Origin: Gnetum montanum
Lineage: Eukaryota > Streptophyta > Gnetopsida > Gnetales > Gnetaceae
NCBI GenBank assembly: GCA_015680685.1
Contig: MNCI01010386.1
Coordinates: 147,845-211,844 of the forward strand
DNA length: 64,000 nt
Direction of reading: 5' to 3'
The first letter of the stretch is position 1. The number at the start of each line of letters is the position of its first letter. The position numbers were made by a program, and so were the translations under genes. Below, one piece after another: positions 58,300 to 64,000 of this stretch. Below the pieces are notes generated by a model. It saw only the letters and a program-made list of their open reading frames with translations, ran no database searches and had not been told where the DNA came from.

Positions 58300-59700
58300 G
58301 TGGCTTCTTAGTTTTTCTACCCTTTTTGTTTTAGACTTTGTTATTTGTATACTTTTTTGTTTTACAACATTGTTAGTACATTTTATCTTTCTTGAATATT
58401 TTTACAATTTCTTGTATATTTTCCTTTCTTTTAGTATGAATTTTTTCTTATTATTTTCTAATAAAGTACTTTGTTGTCAATAGGACACAGTTGTGCTATA
58501 GCTATTTACTAATGGTAGTTTGTACCTAATGTTTTTGATTGCTAATGTCTTATTTTATTTTTGAATTTTGATGATTGATAACTAAGATAGGTTTCTTTTT
58601 CATGGAATAGGCAGTGAGTCCACATCATCCACCCATCCACCAACTTTATAGTTTTCCTAGTTTTGGAAGTATGAGGTTCCTTTTTCATTAATAAAAATTT
58701 AATAAACTTGTGACCTTGGTAGTTTCCAAACTTGGGGAAAGACTCAAAGGTTTGAAAAGGATGTAACTTCAAGGGGATTCAATAGTCCTTGTGCCTCTAC
58801 TTACTTGAGTGCATGTGTATTTTCATGGATTTTTGATCATTCCTTGTCAACTCATAATAGGAAGTTAAATAAGTCTGTGCATGGTATGGTTCCCATCCAA
58901 AAAATTCATAAAAACATAAAATATCCAAAAAAACATGATGGGAATTCAAAGAACATCCTTTAGATAAAATAAATGGGCTATAAGCACTAGTTATGAGACT
59001 AGAAGGACATGTTACCCATGCCTAAAGGTCCCCTCTAACTAAGACCCTTTCTCACTTCCTGCTTCTCTTTTCTTCTCAAATAAGAAATGGTGGTTATCTG
59101 TGGGAGAAATCTTGTGTCTTGAGGGGGTGGACCAGTCTTAGAGTGGCGATGTGAAGTTATTGAAAGTGTTGGTTTTGATCTGGACTAAGGTTGGACTTTA
59201 TCAGGTCATTTAACCATAGAATCCACAAGGGACTTCATGTGACCATGATTGGGAAACCCATTCCACTCTCTATCTCACCCATCAATGCTTTCCATGACTT
59301 ACCTCATTGCTAATTTTCATGTTTTTGTTTAATTTCTTTGTTTGATGTGTTGAAATTCCTACGTAGATTCTTTGGGATTTGGATTCTTAACTTTTCATAA
59401 CCATTAATCAATTGTGGGGCCCAAAGACTCCTTATTTGAGGTTATGCAAGGGTAAAAAGGGCTTAAGCCTATTATGGGAAGGGCCCACTTTCTTACCTCT
59501 TAGTTGAGCTAGTTAATTTCCTTATCCTTGGGCATTTTGGTAATCAAATATTTTGCATTTCCTATCGGTTGCATCCAACTATGTGCTCCTTAAGGTATTT
59601 TTCCAATCATTCTCCATCTTTCGTGAAATCTCAAGCTTGCTTCATGTAGTTCATTGTGTTCTTGGATTTTTAGGCTTTCATTTGACTCCAATTACATTAA
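58300..59700 (+). other. Non-coding region after pol in element B
   Basis: It begins with a T-rich stretch (58310-58470) and contains ACATGTTACCCATGC (59008), shared with A at 22161. No frame is conserved between A and B here. The CCACATCATCCA word at 58619 also recurs in A (21859). Its role is unknown; it separates pol from the promoter-like array. Confidence 0.5.
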
Positions 59701-59729
59701 AAATTTCTTATATTATTTGAATTTTGACT

Positions 59730-59843
59730 TGGTCAACAGTGATCAATAGTTGTATTGACTAGGCCTAGTCGAAATAGTTGACAGCATTGATTAGGCCCCA
59801 TCAACAAGGCCTAGTCAACATAATGGAAAAATTGTATATATAG
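59730..59843 (+). promoter_or_regulatory. Internal U3-like array and TATA box before the extra ORF of B
   Basis: Motifs alternate in orientation: GTCAAC, TTGACTAGGCCTAGTCGA (a near palindrome), ATTGATTAGGCCCCATCAAC and AAGGCCTAGTCAAC. The block 59786-59806 matches the U3 of B's 3' LTR (63390-63410) at 16 of 21 bases, including GGCCCCATCAA. TATATATAG follows at 59835-59843. The extra ORF starts about 455 bp further on. A has the same order. Confidence 0.55.
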
Positions 59844-60297
59844 CACCCATCACTTAGGAATTTGTTGCCATTTGCTTCAAATGTAAGGGAATTTTTTGCA
59901 ATTTTTTAGAGCTCAAAACCTTCCAGAGCTCATAACTTTCAAACAATTTATCTAATTCACTCTGTTCTTTAGCCCTACAGCTTTTGAAGATACACTTTAC
60001 ATCATGGGGACCATAAACCTTAGGCTTTTGTCAAAAAAATTTTCAAAATTTTTCTAAATCCCCCATGGGTTTAATGAAGAAAATAATATTAAAACATCAA
60101 CCTATGAGAGTTAAACCCTTTTCTTTCAACACACTCTAGTAATCTATTTAATTAAATAATAAAAAAATAATATTAAAATAATCAAATTGGCCATGATCAC
60201 AACTTAGCCAAGTGTAACTACCCCAAAGAGATAAGGTATTCCAAGTATTTTAAAGTTACACATTAAGTGCTAATCCTTGGTCATGTTGTGATTATAG

Positions 60298-63052
60298 ATG
60301 ACACCTAGATTGAAACCCCTATAGGAAGAAGGACCATCTCAACCAAGGGATAAATGACCTAGAGTTAGAAGGGAGCAGTAAGAATAAGCCCAAGAACATG
60401 TAGTAGAAACTCATGTGATGGGGCCTCTTTAGGAGGAGCATAAAGTGGAATTTATCCAATAGATTCTTGAGGAAGCAACCATAACTAAACAATCCCATTG
60501 AGATGAGGTGCTAGGACTAGTGCTAAGACTTGAGGTCACATTGACTCAAGCTTGCCTTGATCAGATCAAGCCTCATGACATCCAACGTTTAGTTCTCCAA
60601 GAATTAAACTTTGGACTATTCTTAGAACATGCTCCACAAAAAGTCAAGACGTAGTTGCAGAACTCTTTCATGTAGCCAATCGTCACTTCCAGTGGCGAAT
60701 GGTATATGATAGAGACATATCTCTTCTAGGATGGTAGGTGGGCGGTAGCCACTATGAAGATCAAGGACATTCAGGTGTCCTACTCGGTGGAGGCCATTAC
60801 ATAGGCCATTGGGTTGCCTAATATTGGAACAAATTTGATAGAGATCTCTACACAAGTAGATCCAAAGGAAAAGAAGTAGTGGACCTAGTGATGTTATGGA
60901 GTGGACCATAAGAAGTATGGTGCACTCACCTTGACAAAGCATATATATTTCAAGATAGCAACCTATCACCTCAACCTGACGATGAGGCCTAGTAAGGTGA
61001 CTGCCTTTTTTGCCCATGTGTGTTCTACTCTGAGTGAAAAATTCCTTGTGAACCTTCCATAGTTGATCTATCTAGAGATATAGAAGTAAAATGAACATGG
61101 AAGGAAGGCCTTGTCCTTTCCTTGCCTCATTAGAAAACTATGCAAAAGGGTAGGAATAGTTTGCTACACCAACAATACAATCAAACATAATCCTTCTACC
61201 TCTTGGATAGAAATGATGAAAGACAAGGCCCTTGCCATAACTAAGGAAGAGGAGTAGCAACCACCACATCCACTTCTCACTCATAAAACCATGCTAGAAC
61301 AAGTGATGACAATCCATTTGTATATTGTCCAACGATGAGTCACCTCAACAAACTGGCTTGAATCATCAACTAGATGGAGGGAGCTGGGCTAATATTTTTA
61401 GCCCAAAGAACATAGCTACCTATGAGATAAAATCCTAGCATCCAAGAGGTAATGGTCTCTCGCTCACAATAGTGACAATGTCCAAAAATATTTGGGAATG
61501 CCACTACTTTCTTAGTGCATATGGAGAAGGGTGAGGGGGTAACTATTTTGGTGATGTAGCATCATGGGTAGGAGGTAGTAGCAGAGGTGGTTGTTGATAG
61601 AATTGATGAGGCATTGAATGCATCTACAACATCTATACTAGATGTTTCTACATCAAAGATGTAAAAATGTTTATAGGAATAGTTAGTGATAGATTAAGTG
61701 TAGCCTAGCATGAGGAGTTACTAGATCAACTAGTGGAAACTAGGCAACCGATTCCAGATGTCTTTGACCATTTGGATACAATCACTATGACCTGGTCAAA
61801 ACTATTGGAAGCAAGAGGAAAATGCATTATCATGGAAGGAAAACTTGAAATAGCTTAGGCTCAAAACCAATGCTTGGTTGTGGAGGTTGCTGAATTAAGA
61901 GTTTGCATTGCTAATCCTATGCTTCTTAGTCCTGCATTGACCCATGATGAGGCTTTTTAATAGCTTCAAAAGAAGCTTAAGAAGGCTAAGGACATGAAGA
62001 AAACAATGATCTTTGAACAGTCCTTGGCCAATGTTACCATGCATAATATCTAAAAGGCCTTGGATCAGACTCACTAGGAGAATGTCATCTTGACCATAGA
62101 AAATCACTGCCTGCAGAATGTTGATGTGCAAAAGCAACAAATGCAAGATTTCATCCATTAATAACAAGAGTAGCTAGTTAGAGTAAACACTAAACTAAGG
62201 AGATTGGTAGCTAAAAATAGAAATATTTTCATGGAGGAAGTTCAAGTGCTTTGGTAGAAATTTGCAATAGAGGTAGTTGCTTGGAAAAATAAGGCTCTCA
62301 AAATTTAAAGAGTTAAAAATCACTATAGAGATTAGGTTGGTCTACAAAAAGAAATCAATGTAAAACATATTCAGATGATGAATGTAAAAGTTAATAAGGC
62401 CCTTTGGTAACTCAAGGAAGGAGGTAATATCTGGTAGCCTATATTTAATGGGATCAATGACTATAACAAAGTGGAGATTCATATGAAGGAGCTGCAAATT
62501 AATGAGATGATGGAGTACATGGAGCTTATGAATCACCATTATGAAAATCTTATGATGCTAACTATAAGATAGTCATGGTATAAATTGGAGAAGTAGATGG
62601 CTAGTTCATACTTGTTGTATGAAGCTAAGTTCAAGCATCATAGAGACATCAAGTAGAAGCTTGAGGTGGAAAATGTAGAACTTGATGTTCTTAGGTAGCA
62701 CTTCACTAATCAATGGTCTATAGTTGAGAACCTAGCTAGGAGAATGAGTGACTACTAGGAGTTGTAGAATGTAGTAAAGGCATTCGATGTTGACCAAAAA
62801 TGTTTCATTATCTAGTTCATCAATGTGAATGAGTTGTTCTTAGTAATGCCTTATCCTTGGAATGTTCCCACACTAACCCACATTTATGATGTAGTGTGGA
62901 TCATGAACAATCCTAGGAGTAAGAAGGAGAAGATGAAGGCATTGTTGGATGTCTTTCATCTTCTACCAGATGTTGTAGCTACCATAGGACAACCACAACT
63001 ACCTCAACCACTATGTGTGCCTAAAGAAAGAAAAGGTCCTTTGAAGCCTTAA
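60298..63052 (+). pseudogene. Extra 3' ORF of element B: globular domain, coiled coil, conserved tail
   Basis: About 917 codons in one continuous frame, MTPRLKPL to the TAA at 63050. It is interrupted almost only by TAG, TAA and TGA codons where the protein would have Gln or Arg. N-terminal part (60530-61250): SSGEWYMIETYLF, LPNIGTNLIEIS, LTLTKHIYFKIATYHL, SFPCLIRKLCKRVGI. Middle (61650-62790): Lys/Glu/Leu-rich, predicted long coiled coil. C-terminal motif: ELFLVMPYPWNVPTLTHIYD with an MKALLDVF helix, the same order as in A, and a Pro-rich end. No enzyme motif, signal peptide or membrane segment was seen. It lies where Athila elements carry an env-like ORF but shows no env features. Function unknown. 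Confidence 0.7.
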
Positions 63053-63335
63053 GGGCCTTCACTGCCTAGGACCATTTGAACTTTTTCCTTATCTTCATGC
63101 CATCAGAGGAACTGTGTTTGTCATTTTTATCCTAGTGTTCAATTTTATTATACTAAATACCAAAATTTTTTAATGATTGTAATTTCATATACTTGGGCAC
63201 TTAGTGTTTGTTCATGTGTGTTGTGTTTATGTATGTTAGTAGATAGTCAATAATCATAGTTAATAATCCCATACCTTCCCAAAATTTTGTAAGAAACATT
63301 ATCCTTATTTTGTTCACTTAAGGCTGAGTTTTCAT

Positions 63336-63350
63336 TTAGTCATGGTAGTA
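63336..63350 (+). other. Polypurine tract region of element B
   Basis: TAGTCATGGTAGTA directly precedes the 3' LTR. It is less purine-rich than the A counterpart (TTATGGGGGTA), consistent with decay. Confidence 0.5.
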
Positions 63351-64000
63351 TGATGAGTTGTATTTTCTGGGTTATGTCGATGAGGCCTCATTGACATGGC
63401 CCCATCAATGCAACTGCATCGATCTGGGATTTTATGGTTGATGTGGCCTTGTCGATGTAGTGTCTATTGTTGCATATAAATATGCAATTACCTACCATGT
63501 TTATGACATCTTTTGTCATAGTTGTAGTGGAGCTTTTGTAGTTTTGTCATTTGAAAGTTAGAATATTTTTCTAAGTGATTGCAGTAGGAGTCAAAGAGTC
63601 TATAGATCTTTATTGAAGCACTATTTTACCTAAGCATGGTAGTGTGTGCAGCAATAAGGATGAGATTTTTGATAAACCTTGCAACACTTTGAAATGGATT
63701 AATTGTTTATTTATGCATTTAATGTTTTATGCAATTTCCTTTAATGCTTTAAGTAATTAAGCTAAATTAAGTTAGATTAAATAGCAAAGAATTAAGAACA
63801 TAAGTACGATGACTTCAAGCATACACTTGGAACTTGGTAATCTCATTAATGCTTAACATTTGATAACCTAGTATGTTAAATGTGTTCAGGATGTGTACAA
63901 TAAGTGGAAACGAATGCTTATGTTAGCATTAGATAGGTCTAACTAGTTAGATTAAATTAGCAATTTAATTATTTTATTTTTTCATTATTCTTTATCCTTA
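63351..64000 (+). repeat. 3' LTR of element B, cut by the window end
   Basis: The first 650 bp align with 52066-52715. The TATA box (TATAAATATG) is at about 63475-63484. The window ends inside the R-U5 part. Confidence 0.9.

Larger units (their letters stand above)
52066..64000 (+). mobile_element. Ty3/gypsy element B (Athila/Tat-like) with extra 3' ORF
   Basis: Order: 5' LTR (52066-52960), tRNA-Asp-type primer site, truncated gag, protease, RT, RNase H, integrase, non-coding region with an internal U3-like array, extra ORF, polypurine tract, 3' LTR (from 63351, cut by the window end). The protease motif DLGSSVNLI and the gene order with a long 3' ORF fit the Athila/Tat branch. It is inserted in the RT of element C, so it is younger than C. 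Frames carry many TAG, TAA and TGA codons at Gln and Arg positions. Element A is a pol-less relative. Confidence 0.88.

Noticed and set aside
60298-63052. Extra ORF as a retroviral env gene
   Set aside because: No signal peptide, hydrophobic fusion segment or membrane anchor is visible, and most of the protein is a charged coiled coil.

Overview
The window looks like nuclear DNA of a seed plant with a large, repeat-filled genome, most likely a gymnosperm. The clade is an inference. The sequence itself shows one intron-rich mitochondrial enzyme gene, very low gene density, old LTR retrotransposons nested inside each other, and reading frames broken mainly by C-to-T and G-to-A changes, as expected from long-term cytosine methylation. 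I saw no bacterial operons, tRNA or rRNA genes, or CRISPR array.

The only intact gene is on the minus strand at 35833-43811. Its eight exons, all with GT-AG introns, join into a 498-residue dihydrolipoyl acyltransferase (E2) of the mitochondrial branched-chain 2-oxo acid dehydrogenase complex (BCE2).

Layout, left to right. (1) 1-2430: LTR-like debris, then a CpG-rich island (about 1050-2110) that holds a possible first coding exon. (2) 2430-7904: Ty1/copia element F, minus strand. (3) 8083-33453: an old Ty3/gypsy element G, plus strand. Its 5' LTR holds solo LTR I (8284-9121). Its 3' LTR holds solo LTR H (14473-15461, perfect 5-bp target duplication) and copia element D (15958-30837). D in turn holds gypsy element A (18105-27447). 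(4) 33440-34310: RTE-type LINE fragment with its tail. (5) 35833-43811: BCE2, with repeats in its introns. (6) 44244-47722: small LTR element J, then simple and low-complexity repeats. (7) About 49150-52065: gypsy element C, minus strand, cut inside its reverse transcriptase by gypsy element B, plus strand (52066 to beyond the window end).

The most unusual content is in A and B, which belong to one family with related LTRs and tRNA-Asp-type primer sites. Both carry, after the pol position, a second long reading frame of about 900 codons. Its protein has an N-terminal globular part, a long coiled coil and a conserved C-terminal motif. In each element this frame is preceded by a short motif array that resembles the U3 promoter of that element's own LTR, followed by a TATA-like sequence. 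This suggests a separate internal promoter. A keeps gag but has no pol; B keeps pol but has lost the gag core, so their defects are complementary. A second shared theme is clusters of a GACGTC-centred palindrome, mostly decayed, upstream of the TATA box in copia and gypsy LTRs alike.
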